64,000 nt of DNA from DAOSEK01 sp035363095. Its GTDB lineage: Archaea > Nanobdellota > Nanobdellia > Woesearchaeales > UBA119. The translations under genes were made by a program, and so were the position numbers. Every line of letters starts with the position of its first letter. The stretch's first letter is position 1. Under the pieces are notes generated by a model that searched no databases, had not been told where the DNA came from, and worked only from the letters and a program-made list of their open reading frames with translations. Shown here piece by piece: positions 8,641 to 17,445 of this stretch. The stretch is taken from positions 77,234 to 141,233 of the forward strand of contig DAOSEK010000002.1 in assembly GCA_035363095.1 (NCBI GenBank). The letters run 5' to 3'.

Positions 8641-8815
8641 TTAACCTCGACTATCCTAAAGATACCTCTACATTTATACCGAGGTTTTTCATTTTGTGAA
8701 TCCGTGATTCGCATACTTTTGTCTTGAGGCCTAAAGTTTAAGGAAACATATGCATATAACGTTTAACCTCGACAATCCTAAAGATACCTCTACATTTATA
8801 CCGAGGTTTTTCATT
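8641..8815 (+). repeat. dispersed repeat, module B, two nearly identical copies
   Basis: Module B (53 bp) occurs at 8641-8693 and 8763-8815, and the two copies differ at one position. Each begins TTAACCTCGAC and ends ACCGAGGTTTTTCATT, so AACCTCG can pair with CGAGGTT around an inner TATC/GATA hairpin. The ~70 bp between them is a decayed linker containing GAATCCGT. In other loci module B sits between A modules. Confidence 0.8.
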
Positions 8816-8951
8816 GTAAATGAATTTTTCTTTGTTAATCCATCTACTCTTACTAAAAGACTTAACAATCAAAGTATGCAAAATATTCAAGATTTTAATA
8901 AAAATAAAAAATTAAAAAGTTTTAATAATACCATAGATTACCTAAACAAGT

Positions 8952-9920
8952 ATGTTATGCCTTGGAATCGAATCAACAGCGCACACTTTTGGAGTAGGAA
9001 TAGTATCAAGTGAAAAATCAGTTCTTTCAAATGAGAAAGTCTCTTACAAAACTCATGAAGGCGGAATGATCCCTGCCAAGGTTGCAGATTTTTTAGTAGA
9101 GAACTGTCAAACCCCTTTCCATGATGCGTTAAAAAAAGCAAACCTCTCAATTAAAGACATAGACCTCATCTCTTTCTCCCAAGGTCCGGGGATGGGGCAT
9201 TCCTTAAGAGTTGGAGCAGTCTTTGCAAGAGCACTCTCATCAAGATATAATATACCAATAATAGGTGTAAATCATTGCATAGCCCATCTTGAAATAGGAA
9301 AGATGCTCACACCTGCAAAAGACCCAGTATTACTATACGTCTCAGGAGCCAACACACAAATCATAGCCTTTGAAGCTGGAAAATACAAAATATTTGGAGA
9401 ATCCATTGATATGGGCGTTGGAAACTTCATTGATGCATTTGCAAGATATCTTAAACTAGGATTCCCCGGTGGGCCCAAGGTAGAAGAGTTTGCAAAACAG
9501 GGTCATAATTACATACCCTTGCCGTATGTGGTAAAAGGCATGGATGTTTCTTTTGGTGGGATATTAACAAATCTAAAAAAGAAATATGACTCAAAAAAAT
9601 ATACCTTAGAAAACCTATGCTTTAGCATGCAAGAAACAGTATTTGCAATGCTTTTAGAAGTAACCGAAAGAGCTATGGCACACTGCGAAAAAGACGAGCT
9701 ATTGCTCGGTGGTGGAGTAGCATGTAATACAAGGCTTTCGGAAATGGCAAAAACCATGTGTTTTCAAAGAGGCGCAAAATGCTTTATCCTAGAAAACCAA
9801 TACAACGTTGATAACCCTGCAATGATCGCTTGGCTTGGAATAAAAGAATACCTTTGCGGAAAAAGACAAAATATTTCTCAAACCCAAATAAGACCATACT
9901 GGCGAACCGATGAGGTATAA
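8952..9920 (+). CDS. kae1: Kae1, tRNA t6A synthesis (KEOPS) catalytic subunit
   Basis: Kae1 transfers the threonylcarbamoyl group to A37 of ANN-decoding tRNAs as part of KEOPS. The N-terminus LCLGIESTAHTFGVGIV, the metal-binding HxxxH in VNHCIAHLEIG, SFGGILTNL and the C-terminal GGGVACNTRL plus RPYWRTDEV are all diagnostic. At 322 aa it is a stand-alone Kae1; no Bud32 kinase is fused at its C-terminus and no other KEOPS subunit is in the window. An AT-rich box (~8919-8930) precedes the ATG by ~27 nt, supporting the start and a leaderless transcript. Confidence 0.97.
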   Translation: MLCLGIESTAHTFGVGIVSSEKSVLSNEKVSYKTHEGGMIPAKVADFLVENCQTPFHDALKKANLSIKDIDLISFSQGPGMGHSLRVGAVFARALSSRYNIPIIGVNHCIAHLEIGKMLTPAKDPVLLYVSGANTQIIAFEAGKYKIFGESIDMGVGNFIDAFARYLKLGFPGGPKVEEFAKQGHNYIPLPYVVKGMDVSFGGILTNLKKKYDSKKYTLENLCFSMQETVFAMLLEVTERAMAHCEKDELLLGGGVACNTRLSEMAKTMCFQRGAKCFILENQYNVDNPAMIAWLGIKEYLCGKRQNISQTQIRPYWRTDEV

Positions 9921-9976
9921 AGTAAATAAATATTAAGCAAAGTTTAATATATCTTTTATCATCTTTAAATAACCTG

Positions 9977-11812
9977 ATGGCAAATAATCAAAACCCAAGC
10001 ACTAACCAAAACCCAAGCACTAATCAAAAATCAAATAGATATAAAAATATTGACATTAAATATGACCTTTTAGAAATTGCAGGTTTTTTTAGAAATCATC
10101 TTCTAATCACATTGTGCCTTCTTTTCATAATAATAATAGTAAGTTCGCTTTTTGTATTTGAAAACCTTATATTCAAATCAATAATCGATGAATCAACAAA
10201 CTTTTCTCAAGGTATAATATCAAAAGATGCATTCCTATCAACCATATCTTTACTATTTTTATTCCTATTAATAATATTCTTGATAAAAAGCGTAGGTAAT
10301 TGGGTAAGAATACACCTCCTAAACAGCCTTGAAGTAAAAATAATAGCTGAGTTAAAAAGAAAATACTTCAACCACATAATAAGACTTGATTATGATTTTT
10401 TTACATCAAATAGAATAGGCTCTATTATTTCAAAGATAACTCGAAGTGGTGGAGCAATAGAACGATTTGTTGATGTATTTGTCTTCAACTTTATTCCATT
10501 AATAGTAAGCTTGATTACTGCTATAATATCACTTGCATATCTGGGAATAAGTTATATACTCTTACTATTAATCACTTTTACAATCTTTATCGCAATAAGC
10601 CTATTCATTCAAAAGAAGCAAAACCTTGCAAACTCATTAGCAAACGAAAGAGAGGACATTGAAAAAGGAGAAATAAGTGATTACCTTGCAAATGTAGAAT
10701 CAATAAAATACTTTGGAAAAGAGAATTACATCAAAAAGAAATTCTTTACCACAACCGAAAACACAAAACTTGCCTTCCTCAAATTCTGGAATTATTTCAG
10801 ATGGTCTTCCTTTTTTCAAAACCTAATCTTGGGAATAGGAACACTAGCCTTAATCCTTTTAACAATCTTTGACTTTCTAGCAGGGCTAATAACTGTAGGA
10901 ACTATTGTATTTGTATACACCACATTTCAAAGATTGCTTTTGCCTCTTTATGAATTTATTCATGGAGTAAGAGGCTATTACAGATCATTAGCAGACCTTG
11001 ACCCTCTCTTTAAATATGGGAAGCTCCCAAACGCAATTAAAGATATCAAAGGAGCAAAAGATTACAAAGTAAAAGAAGGCGATGTAGAATTTAAAAACGT
11101 AACATTTAGCTATGCAAACAAAAAAATATTTGACAATTTTTCACTAAAGATCCCTAAAAACAAAAAGGTTGCCTTAGTAGGGCATTCGGGAAGTGGAAAA
11201 ACCACTCTTATAAAATTACTCTACAGGCTTTATGATGTTGATAGTGGTTCTATAGAAATTGATAAAATAAATATACGAAGTTTTAAGCAAGAAGCCCTAA
11301 GAAGGGAATTAAGTATAGTCCCTCAAGAGTGCATACTATTTAATGATACAATCTATAATAACATCCTTTTTTCAAATCCAACCTCATCGAAAAAAGAGGT
11401 AATGCACGCAATTAAAGTTGCAAATCTAGATGAGCTTATTGATTCGCTCCCTTTTAAAGAAAATACAATAGTTGGAGAAAAGGGTGTAAAATTATCAGGT
11501 GGTGAAAAACAAAGAGTATCAATCGCAAGAGCAGTTTTAGCAAAAAAAGAAATACTCATACTTGATGAAGCAACATCTTCACTTGATTCTCAAACCGAGC
11601 TTGAAATAAAAGAAGCTTTAGAAAAGCTAATGAGAAACAAGACCACAATTATTATAGCTCATCGGCTTTCAACAATCATGAACTCAGACCTAATAGTGGT
11701 AATGAAAAAAGGAAAAATAGTTCAAATGGGTAATCATAACGAATTAATCAATCAACCCGGAGAATACAAAAAGCTTTGGAATATCCAAAAAGGGGGATAT
11801 ATTGTTGAGTAA
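9977..11812 (+). CDS. ABC exporter, fused permease-ATPase (ATM1/MDR-like)
   Basis: A 611-aa half-transporter: six membrane helices in residues ~35-330, then a nucleotide-binding domain with Walker A GHSGSGKTTLI, Q-loop SIVPQECILF, signature LSGGEKQRVS, Walker B ILILDEATSS and H-loop IIAHRLST. It would work as a homodimer in the membrane. It sits directly before the Fe-S assembly genes, which makes an ATM1-like role possible (inference from context only). The N-terminus contains a duplicated NQNPST segment made by an 18-bp direct repeat just after the start. Confidence 0.93.
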   Translation: MANNQNPSTNQNPSTNQKSNRYKNIDIKYDLLEIAGFFRNHLLITLCLLFIIIIVSSLFVFENLIFKSIIDESTNFSQGIISKDAFLSTISLLFLFLLIIFLIKSVGNWVRIHLLNSLEVKIIAELKRKYFNHIIRLDYDFFTSNRIGSIISKITRSGGAIERFVDVFVFNFIPLIVSLITAIISLAYLGISYILLLLITFTIFIAISLFIQKKQNLANSLANEREDIEKGEISDYLANVESIKYFGKENYIKKKFFTTTENTKLAFLKFWNYFRWSSFFQNLILGIGTLALILLTIFDFLAGLITVGTIVFVYTTFQRLLLPLYEFIHGVRGYYRSLADLDPLFKYGKLPNAIKDIKGAKDYKVKEGDVEFKNVTFSYANKKIFDNFSLKIPKNKKVALVGHSGSGKTTLIKLLYRLYDVDSGSIEIDKINIRSFKQEALRRELSIVPQECILFNDTIYNNILFSNPTSSKKEVMHAIKVANLDELIDSLPFKENTIVGEKGVKLSGGEKQRVSIARAVLAKKEILILDEATSSLDSQTELEIKEALEKLMRNKTTIIIAHRLSTIMNSDLIVVMKKGKIVQMGNHNELINQPGEYKKLWNIQKGGYIVE

Positions 11813-11945
11813 ACACCAATAATTTTCTTGCCAAATAAGTGTTGCAAACACCATCGCCTCGTTTCATTGCTATAAATTCATCTAAATACCTTCTTATTAA
11901 CAATCGTTAATTTTAAATATAACCTTATATTTTCTTATATTCACT

Positions 11946-12332
11946 ATGAGTGAAATAATGTTGCGTCCAGAGATAGAAACATGGTATATACTGCCATTTA
12001 TTAAAAAATCTGTTACAATTTGGCTCAAATCCAAAGGTTACAAACAAACACAAATATCACAAATGATGGGCATAACTCCAGCATCAGTTAGTCTTTATTG
12101 TTCTGGAAAAAGAGCAAGTGCTATTGAAATACAATGTCCAATTGCATCAAAATCAATATCAGATTTAGTATCAAACGAACTGGCCTTGCAAAAATCCATA
12201 ACCCCTGCAATCATATACACAGCAATCGCAAAAACCTTACAAGTTGTTGAATCAAAAGGACTAGTCTGTCAAATCCATAAGTCCTTATCTAAAGACAATT
12301 GTTGCCTTATCAAAAACAAAAAGGTTTGCTAA
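11946..12332 (+). CDS. HTH transcriptional regulator with Cys-rich tail (COG2522-like)
   Basis: Residues 28-60 form an XRE-type HTH (KGYKQTQISQMMGITPASVS). The C-terminal tail carries C108, H111, C119, C120 and C128, enough ligands for a metal or Fe-S cluster. The gene is immediately upstream of iscS (15 nt between stop and iscS ATG) and has its own TATA-like box (TTTAAATATAA, ~11916-11926) centred 26 nt before the ATG. I infer a cluster-sensing regulator of the iscS-iscU unit, functionally like IscR but unrelated in fold. The function is not proven. Confidence 0.8.
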   Translation: MSEIMLRPEIETWYILPFIKKSVTIWLKSKGYKQTQISQMMGITPASVSLYCSGKRASAIEIQCPIASKSISDLVSNELALQKSITPAIIYTAIAKTLQVVESKGLVCQIHKSLSKDNCCLIKNKKVC

Positions 12333-12346
12333 TTAAGGTGTTGAAA

Positions 12347-13534
12347 ATGAAAATATATGCTGATAATGCATCAACAACAAAACTTGACCCTTGTGTTTTA
12401 GAAGAAATGCTTCCTTTCCTAAAAGAAGACTTTGGAAACCCTTCCTCACTTCACTCAAAAGGACTATTTGCCCAAAGAGCAGTGGATAAAGCAAGACTAA
12501 TAATCTCTGAATCCATAGGCGTAAACCCTGAAGAGATAATATTTACATCAGGTGCAACAGAATCAGATAATCTTGCAATCAAAGGAATAGCTTACGCAAA
12601 CAAAGATAGTACCAGAAAAAAGATAATCACTACAAAAATCGAGCATGATGCAGTCCTAAAAACATTTGAACAATTATCATTAGAAGGATTTGAAACAGTA
12701 TTTCTAAATGTTGATAAAGAAGGCTTTGTAAAACTTGATGAACTAAAAAAAGAACTCACAGAAAAAACCTTGTTAGTATCAATAATACATGCAAATAACG
12801 AAATAGGAACAATTCAAGACATAAAAACAATTAGCGAATTATGCCACAAAGTGGGTGCAATATTTCACACCGATGCTACCCAATCATACACAAAAATACC
12901 AATAAACATAAAAGATTTAAACATTGATTTAATGACAATGAATGCTCACAAACTTCATGGTCCAAAAGGAGTAGGTGCACTATATATCAAAGAAGGACTA
13001 AAAATTAAACCACTATTTGGTGGCGGTGGTCAAGAATTTAAAATCCGCTCTGGAACCTATAATGTAGCAGGCATAGTAGGCTTTGGAAAAGCAGTAGAGA
13101 TTCAAACAAAACAAATAGAAAAAAATAGCGATTATATCAAATCATTAAGAGATGAACTATACCAAAAACTTTCAAAAATAGAAAACTCAAAAATAAACGG
13201 ACCAACAGACCTTTCAAAAGAAAAAAGGCTTGTAAATAACCTTAACATAAGATTTAGCGGTATTGAAGGTGAAGCAATGCTTTTTAGGCTTGATGACTTG
13301 GGGATAATGGTATCCACCGCAAGCGCCTGTTCCTCTCAAAGCCTAAAACCAAGCCATGTTTTAATGGCATGCGGACTTTCCCATGAACAGGCTCATGGCT
13401 CTTTAAGATTTTCATTATCAAAATTCAATCATCCAAGCGAAATCCCGATAATTGCAACAGCAGTAGAAAAGGTAGTAACTGATTTAAGAAAATTAAGCCC
13501 ACTTGTTGGCTTAAGAAAACAAAAGGTGAATTAA
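12347..13534 (+). CDS. iscS: cysteine desulfurase IscS/NifS
   Basis: PLP enzyme that takes sulfur from cysteine for Fe-S assembly. The N-terminus IYADNASTTKLDP, FTSGATESDNLAI, the PLP lysine in MNAHKLHGPKGVG and the active-site cysteine loop STASACSSQSLKPSHV are present; length 395 aa is normal. I place the start at ATG 12347, six nt after the Shine-Dalgarno AAGGTG (12335-12340); an upstream frame overlapping the regulator is not needed. It is the second gene of the regulator-iscS-iscU operon. Confidence 0.96.
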   Translation: MKIYADNASTTKLDPCVLEEMLPFLKEDFGNPSSLHSKGLFAQRAVDKARLIISESIGVNPEEIIFTSGATESDNLAIKGIAYANKDSTRKKIITTKIEHDAVLKTFEQLSLEGFETVFLNVDKEGFVKLDELKKELTEKTLLVSIIHANNEIGTIQDIKTISELCHKVGAIFHTDATQSYTKIPINIKDLNIDLMTMNAHKLHGPKGVGALYIKEGLKIKPLFGGGGQEFKIRSGTYNVAGIVGFGKAVEIQTKQIEKNSDYIKSLRDELYQKLSKIENSKINGPTDLSKEKRLVNNLNIRFSGIEGEAMLFRLDDLGIMVSTASACSSQSLKPSHVLMACGLSHEQAHGSLRFSLSKFNHPSEIPIIATAVEKVVTDLRKLSPLVGLRKQKVN

Positions 13535-13536
13535 AA

Positions 13537-14208
13537 ATGGCACTTGATTATACACAAAAAGTAATAGAGCTTTTTAGAAATCCAAAAAACGTAGGTGAAA
13601 TAGACTCTCCTGATGTTGAAGTGAAAGAAGGTAGCCCTGCTTGTGGAGACCTTTTACAATTACAGCTAAAAATAAACCCCATATCAAAGATAATTGATGA
13701 TATAAAATTTAAGTCATTTGGTTGTGCATCAAATATCGCAACAGCATCAATTGTAACAGAAATGGCAAAAGGAAAAAAAATTGACGACGCAGAAAAAATT
13801 TCTTGGCAGGATGCAACAAAAGAGCTTGGCGGGCTTCCAAATGTAAAAGTTCATTGCTCAGTATTAGCAGTTGACGCACTAAAACAGGCAATAGAAAAAT
13901 ATAAAATCAAAGAAGGGCTTTTAAAAATAGACGAAAACGCAATCACAAAAGATTTTATAATTTCAAAGTTAGGTCATGTAATAGACCCTTCCAAAGGAAC
14001 TGACATTGTAAGACTTAAATATGTATTATATGTAGGAGTAGAAAAATCAAAAGAGGACGAAAAAGCAGTTGATATATTAATCCAGCTAAGCCATCCTCAA
14101 GACGTTGATTACGAAGAAAACATTAAAGAAGAGATATTAGAAAAACTCGAATATATTCCAAAAATTAAAAATATCAAAATAGAATTTCTTACTCACTCAA
14201 TAAACTAA
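13537..14208 (+). CDS. iscU: IscU scaffold fused to an FSCA (DUF59/MIP18-like) domain
   Basis: Residues 1-128 are an IscU/NifU-N scaffold with the three cluster-ligand cysteines C36 (SPACGD, with D38), C63 (FGCASN) and C107 (preceded by H106). Residues ~140-223 look like an FSCA domain (LGHVIDPSKGTDIVRLKYV ... ILIQLSHPQDVDYEENI), the family of SufT/PaaD/MIP18 Fe-S maturation factors. Standard IscU is ~130 aa, so the 223-aa length reflects the extra domain. The start follows iscS by 2 nt, with AGGTG at 13524-13528. The fusion suggests scaffold and cluster-targeting functions in one chain (inference). Confidence 0.88.
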   Translation: MALDYTQKVIELFRNPKNVGEIDSPDVEVKEGSPACGDLLQLQLKINPISKIIDDIKFKSFGCASNIATASIVTEMAKGKKIDDAEKISWQDATKELGGLPNVKVHCSVLAVDALKQAIEKYKIKEGLLKIDENAITKDFIISKLGHVIDPSKGTDIVRLKYVLYVGVEKSKEDEKAVDILIQLSHPQDVDYEENIKEEILEKLEYIPKIKNIKIEFLTHSIN

Positions 14209-14248
14209 CACTTTAAAAAAACTTAATCAAATCAAAAAGGTGTTTTAT

Positions 14249-14578
14249 TTGGCAAAAGAGAATCATGCTCCAAAAAGCAAAACGGTTACAAAAGAAAATG
14301 TGTTAAATACATTAAGAGAGGTTTATGACCCTGAAATACCACTAAGTGTGGTGGATTTGGGAATGATTTATGAAATACAAATAGAGGATAAAAAAATATC
14401 AATTACCATGACACTCACTTCTCCAATGTGTCCCATGGGTTCATACATTCAAATGCTAATAGAACAAGCAATTGAAAAATCCTTTAAAGACCATCAACTA
14501 GAAATAAAATTAACATTTGATCCGCCTTGGACTCCTGAACGGATAAATATAAACAAAAGAAAAGAATTAGGATTATAA
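14249..14578 (+). CDS. FSCA family (DUF59/SufT-like) Fe-S assembly protein
   Basis: A 109-aa FSCA protein with VYDPEIPLSVVDLGMIYEI, the conserved cysteine segment LTSPMCPMGSYI, and the C-terminal FDPPWTPERIN. Related proteins help mature Fe-S enzymes. I choose TTG 14249 as start because AGGTG (14238-14242) then lies 6 nt upstream, matching the spacing at iscS; a GTG at 14240 would sit inside that Shine-Dalgarno sequence. It is the last gene of the Fe-S cluster and a second FSCA domain besides the one fused to IscU. Confidence 0.9.
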   Translation: MAKENHAPKSKTVTKENVLNTLREVYDPEIPLSVVDLGMIYEIQIEDKKISITMTLTSPMCPMGSYIQMLIEQAIEKSFKDHQLEIKLTFDPPWTPERININKRKELGL

Positions 14579-14658
14579 AAATATCTCTATTCCTAAGATC
14601 TTTTTAAAATAGACAACAATTAATTATCTTTTCAACAATCCCTTAGCGTTATAGAAAG

Positions 14659-14668
14659 TTTTATAAAA
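14659..14668 (+). promoter_or_regulatory. TATA box of the tRNA-Met gene
   Basis: TTTTATAAAA lies ~33 nt before the mature 5' end of the tRNA, as expected for an archaeal box A with a short leader removed by RNase P. Confidence 0.65.
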
Positions 14669-14696
14669 TATCTTTTTTTGCTAACAAATTGGTTAT

Positions 14697-14869
14697 GCCG
14701 ACTTAGCTCAGCCTGGTCAGAGCGCTAGACTCATAAGATTTGTTGCAAACAAGATCTTAATGAACTAAAGCAACAGATGCCTTTTGCTCTAATTGGGATT
14801 ATAGAGTCTTTAGATATTTTTTAAATCTGAGATATCTAGAGGTCCGGGGTTCAAAGCCCCGAGTCGGCA
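14697..14869 (+). tRNA. tRNA-Met(CAT), elongator type, with ~98-nt intron
   Basis: The acceptor stem GCCGACT/AGTCGGC, D-stem GCTC/GAGC, anticodon stem CTAGA/TCTAG, anticodon CAT (14732-14734), T-stem CGGGG/CCCCG with TTCAAAG loop and discriminator A are all present. CCA is not encoded. An intron of about 98 nt (14736-14833) interrupts the loop at the canonical 37/38 position. AGATTT at its start can pair with AAATCT (14823-14828) as the central helix of a bulge-helix-bulge for the splicing endonuclease. The anticodon stem lacks the three G-C pairs of initiator tRNA, so it is an elongator. A tRNA-Ile2 with modified CAT is the alternative. Confidence 0.92.
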
Positions 14870-14894
14870 TCTTTCTTTAAACAATCTTAACAAA

Positions 14895-15608
14895 TCATAA
14901 TATCTCTTTATTCTCATCCATCAAAGCCTTAACCTCAGAATCTTTTAAATCTCTATATCTTCCTGATTTAAGCGTTCCTAGACTAATAGGACCTATTGCC
15001 ACCCTTTCAAGTTCATCAACATAAAAACCCAAGCCCTTAAAAATTCTTTTTACAATCTTATTTCTACCTTCATGTACACCTATCTCAACATGGGTCTTAT
15101 TAATAATCTTTGCAAACTCAACTCTTACTGGACCATCCTTTAACATAATCTTTCCCTTTAACTTTCTTATGTCATCCTCACTAACCCTTTGATTTAATTT
15201 AGCCCTATAAACCTTAATAAGCTCATACCTTGGATGCATCACTTTGTTTGCAAAATCCCCATCATTTGTAAGAAGAATAAGTCCTTTAGCATCAAAATCA
15301 AGTCTTCCAACAGGAAAAATTCTCTCTTCAATCCCGTTGAAAAAATTCATAACAGTTTTTCTTTTAAATGGATCGCTTAATGTTGTCAACACAAATTTTG
15401 GTTTGTTAAAAGCAATATACCTTTTCTTTGCAAAAATAATCTTTCTTCTTAAAACAAAAATAGAATCCTTATCTGGATCTGCTTTTTCCCCTATCTGTGC
15501 AACATGGTCATTTACCTTTACCTTGCCACCTATAATAAGCTCTTCAGCTGTTCTTCTCGAACAAAAGCCAGCATTTGAAATAAGTTTTTGAATTCTCTCT
15601 TGTACCAT
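14895..15608 (-). CDS. RluB/RsuA-family rRNA pseudouridine synthase
   Basis: An N-terminal S4 RNA-binding domain (residues 1-60, RIQKLISNAGFCSRRTAEEL) is followed by the catalytic domain with GRLDFDAKGLILLTNDG (catalytic Asp in GRLD) and HEGRNKIVKRIF. The 237-aa length fits the bacterial RluB/RsuA family. This family is mainly bacterial, so the gene is probably an old horizontal acquisition (inference). The substrate uridine cannot be read from the sequence. It is convergent with tRNA-Met. Confidence 0.93.
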   Translation of the reverse strand: MVQERIQKLISNAGFCSRRTAEELIIGGKVKVNDHVAQIGEKADPDKDSIFVLRRKIIFAKKRYIAFNKPKFVLTTLSDPFKRKTVMNFFNGIEERIFPVGRLDFDAKGLILLTNDGDFANKVMHPRYELIKVYRAKLNQRVSEDDIRKLKGKIMLKDGPVRVEFAKIINKTHVEIGVHEGRNKIVKRIFKGLGFYVDELERVAIGPISLGTLKSGRYRDLKDSEVKALMDENKEIL

Positions 15609-15691
15609 ATTAATGATATATTCAGTCCTACATTATAAAACTTTGCCAAAACAATAACTTTAAGAAAAGAAAACCATAGCTATTTAGCCAA

Positions 15692-17296
15692 ATGATAGCA
15701 AAAATAGGATCAAACTTTGACATTATTATAATTACTGCTGAATATTACGAAGACCATCCACTTTCTCCATCAGGGGTTTTAGCTAGAGTATTAGATGTAG
15801 CAGGTTTTAGTGTAGGCCTAATTGAAAAACCCAAAAATAAAGAGGACATAGCTAGGCTTGGAGAGCCAAATCTGGCATTTTGTGTGACCGCTGGCTCAAT
15901 TGACAGTATGTTAAATAATTACACTCCGCTAAAGAAGAAAAGGATACTAGACAAATACTCCAATGCAACAAAAATGCCTGATAGAGCAATAATAGTGTAT
16001 TGCAATCTAATAAAAGAGCAATACAAAAAAACCAAAATCATAATTGGTGGAATTGAAAGCTCCCTTCGGCGTTTTGCCCACTATGATTATTGGTCAAATT
16101 CTATACGAAAAAGCATTCTTTATGATTCAAGAGCAGATATTTTAGTCTATGGCAATGGCGAAAAACAAATAATAGAAATAGCTAAAAGAATAAAAGATGC
16201 CAAACCCATAGATAACATCAAAGGAACATGTGTAATTAAAAAAGAAATAGATAGCACATTTGAATTGTTACCTTCATTTAAAGATGTAAATAATGATAAG
16301 CTAATGTTTTCTAAAATGCAATCCCAATTTTCAATTTATAAAAATCTTGCTCAGGAATACGACAATAACTATCTTGTGCAGTATTCATACCCTCAATATA
16401 CAACAAAAGACCTTGATTTTATATACGCACTTCCCTACACAAGAAATCTATCAAAAGGCTCACTTCTTAAAATGGCCCAGTTTAGCATAGTAACACACAG
16501 AGGTTGCATTGGAAGATGTAATTTCTGCTCAATTGCATTTCATCAAGGGGACAAGATTATTTCTCGTTCTGAAGAAAACATACTAAATGAAATAAAACAA
16601 ATAACCCTTCATCCTGATTTTAAGGGAGAAATTGATGATTTAGGAGGACCTTCTGCTAACATGTATGGAATGGATTGTGAGGTCCATTGCAAAAATTATC
16701 CTTGCCAAAAATCCTGTATGAACTGCCCACTGCTTGACAAATCCCATGGCAAACTAATATCGCTTATGAAAAAAGCAAGAGAAATACCGCGTGTAAAAAA
16801 CGTTTTTGTAAGAAGTGGTATAAGATATGACCTCGCACTTGAGAGCAAAGAGTACATAAAAGAACTTTCAGATCATCACATAGCAGGGTCCCTAAAGATA
16901 GCTCCTGAGCATTTCTCAAACTCTGTATTGTCGCTTATGAATAAAGATAATGCGAGATTTGAAGAATTCCTTAATTACTTCAAAAAACTAAATAATCCTA
17001 AAAAACAGTACCTAAAATACTACTTTATGATCTGTCACCCAGGCGATAGTGAGACCCAAACCATTGCCTTACAAAAAAAGTTAGAATCCTTAGAAAACGT
17101 TGAGTCATTTCAGGTTTTTACCCCAACCCCCATGACGAACTCAACCTCTATGTATTGGACAAGCCTAAATCCAAAGACGCTTGAAAAAATAGACATAATA
17201 TATGATTACAACACCAAAAAAAAGCTAAAGAGAATCTTACTTAAAGATTTAAACAAACCAAGTCAAAAGTTTTATGAAAATGAAAAAACCAGATAG
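15692..17296 (+). CDS. YgiQ-family (UPF0313) radical SAM protein
   Basis: The N-terminus IIIITAEYYEDHPLSPSG matches YgiQ proteins, followed by the B12-binding-like domain with GGIESSLRRFAHYDYW. The radical SAM cluster motif CxxxCxxC is in HRGCIGRCNFCSI, and a second Cys-rich patch (CEVHCKNYPCQKSCMNCP) is typical of the family. Length 534 aa is somewhat shorter than bacterial members, which carry a longer C-terminal tail. The reaction catalysed is unknown. An AT-rich box ~27 nt before the ATG supports the start. Confidence 0.93.
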   Translation: MIAKIGSNFDIIIITAEYYEDHPLSPSGVLARVLDVAGFSVGLIEKPKNKEDIARLGEPNLAFCVTAGSIDSMLNNYTPLKKKRILDKYSNATKMPDRAIIVYCNLIKEQYKKTKIIIGGIESSLRRFAHYDYWSNSIRKSILYDSRADILVYGNGEKQIIEIAKRIKDAKPIDNIKGTCVIKKEIDSTFELLPSFKDVNNDKLMFSKMQSQFSIYKNLAQEYDNNYLVQYSYPQYTTKDLDFIYALPYTRNLSKGSLLKMAQFSIVTHRGCIGRCNFCSIAFHQGDKIISRSEENILNEIKQITLHPDFKGEIDDLGGPSANMYGMDCEVHCKNYPCQKSCMNCPLLDKSHGKLISLMKKAREIPRVKNVFVRSGIRYDLALESKEYIKELSDHHIAGSLKIAPEHFSNSVLSLMNKDNARFEEFLNYFKKLNNPKKQYLKYYFMICHPGDSETQTIALQKKLESLENVESFQVFTPTPMTNSTSMYWTSLNPKTLEKIDIIYDYNTKKKLKRILLKDLNKPSQKFYENEKTR

Positions 17297-17445
17297 TGGT
17301 TATTTGGCTTTACACATACTTTTACACCTCATTTACCCATCATAATAACTCCTTTTAAAGTTCTCCTCTATTCTTCACTCTAATAAAATAAACAGTTAGC
17401 TTTAAATACTTCCTCATGCTACATTCCAAGTTAGGCTATACAAAC

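Noticed and set aside
8464..8727. Open frame of 87 codons through repeat copy 1 (and a similar 66-codon frame at 28637-28837 through copy 5), giving similar peptides.
   Set aside because: The similarity comes from the repeat DNA. Other copies (for example 25414-25545) carry stops in the same frame, and changes preserve stems, not amino acids.
8750..9013. 87-codon open frame beginning in module B and running into kae1.
   Set aside because: It overlaps the well-supported kae1 start in another frame, and its first part is repeat sequence.
9977..11812. Assignment of the ABC exporter as a drug pump or firm ATM1 orthologue.
   Set aside because: Sequence motifs only show the ABC exporter type; neighbours suggest, but do not prove, an Fe-S link.
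14736..14833. Box C/D guide RNA inside the tRNA-Met intron.
   Set aside because: One CTGA near the 3' end resembles box D, but no convincing box C or second C'/D' pair is visible.
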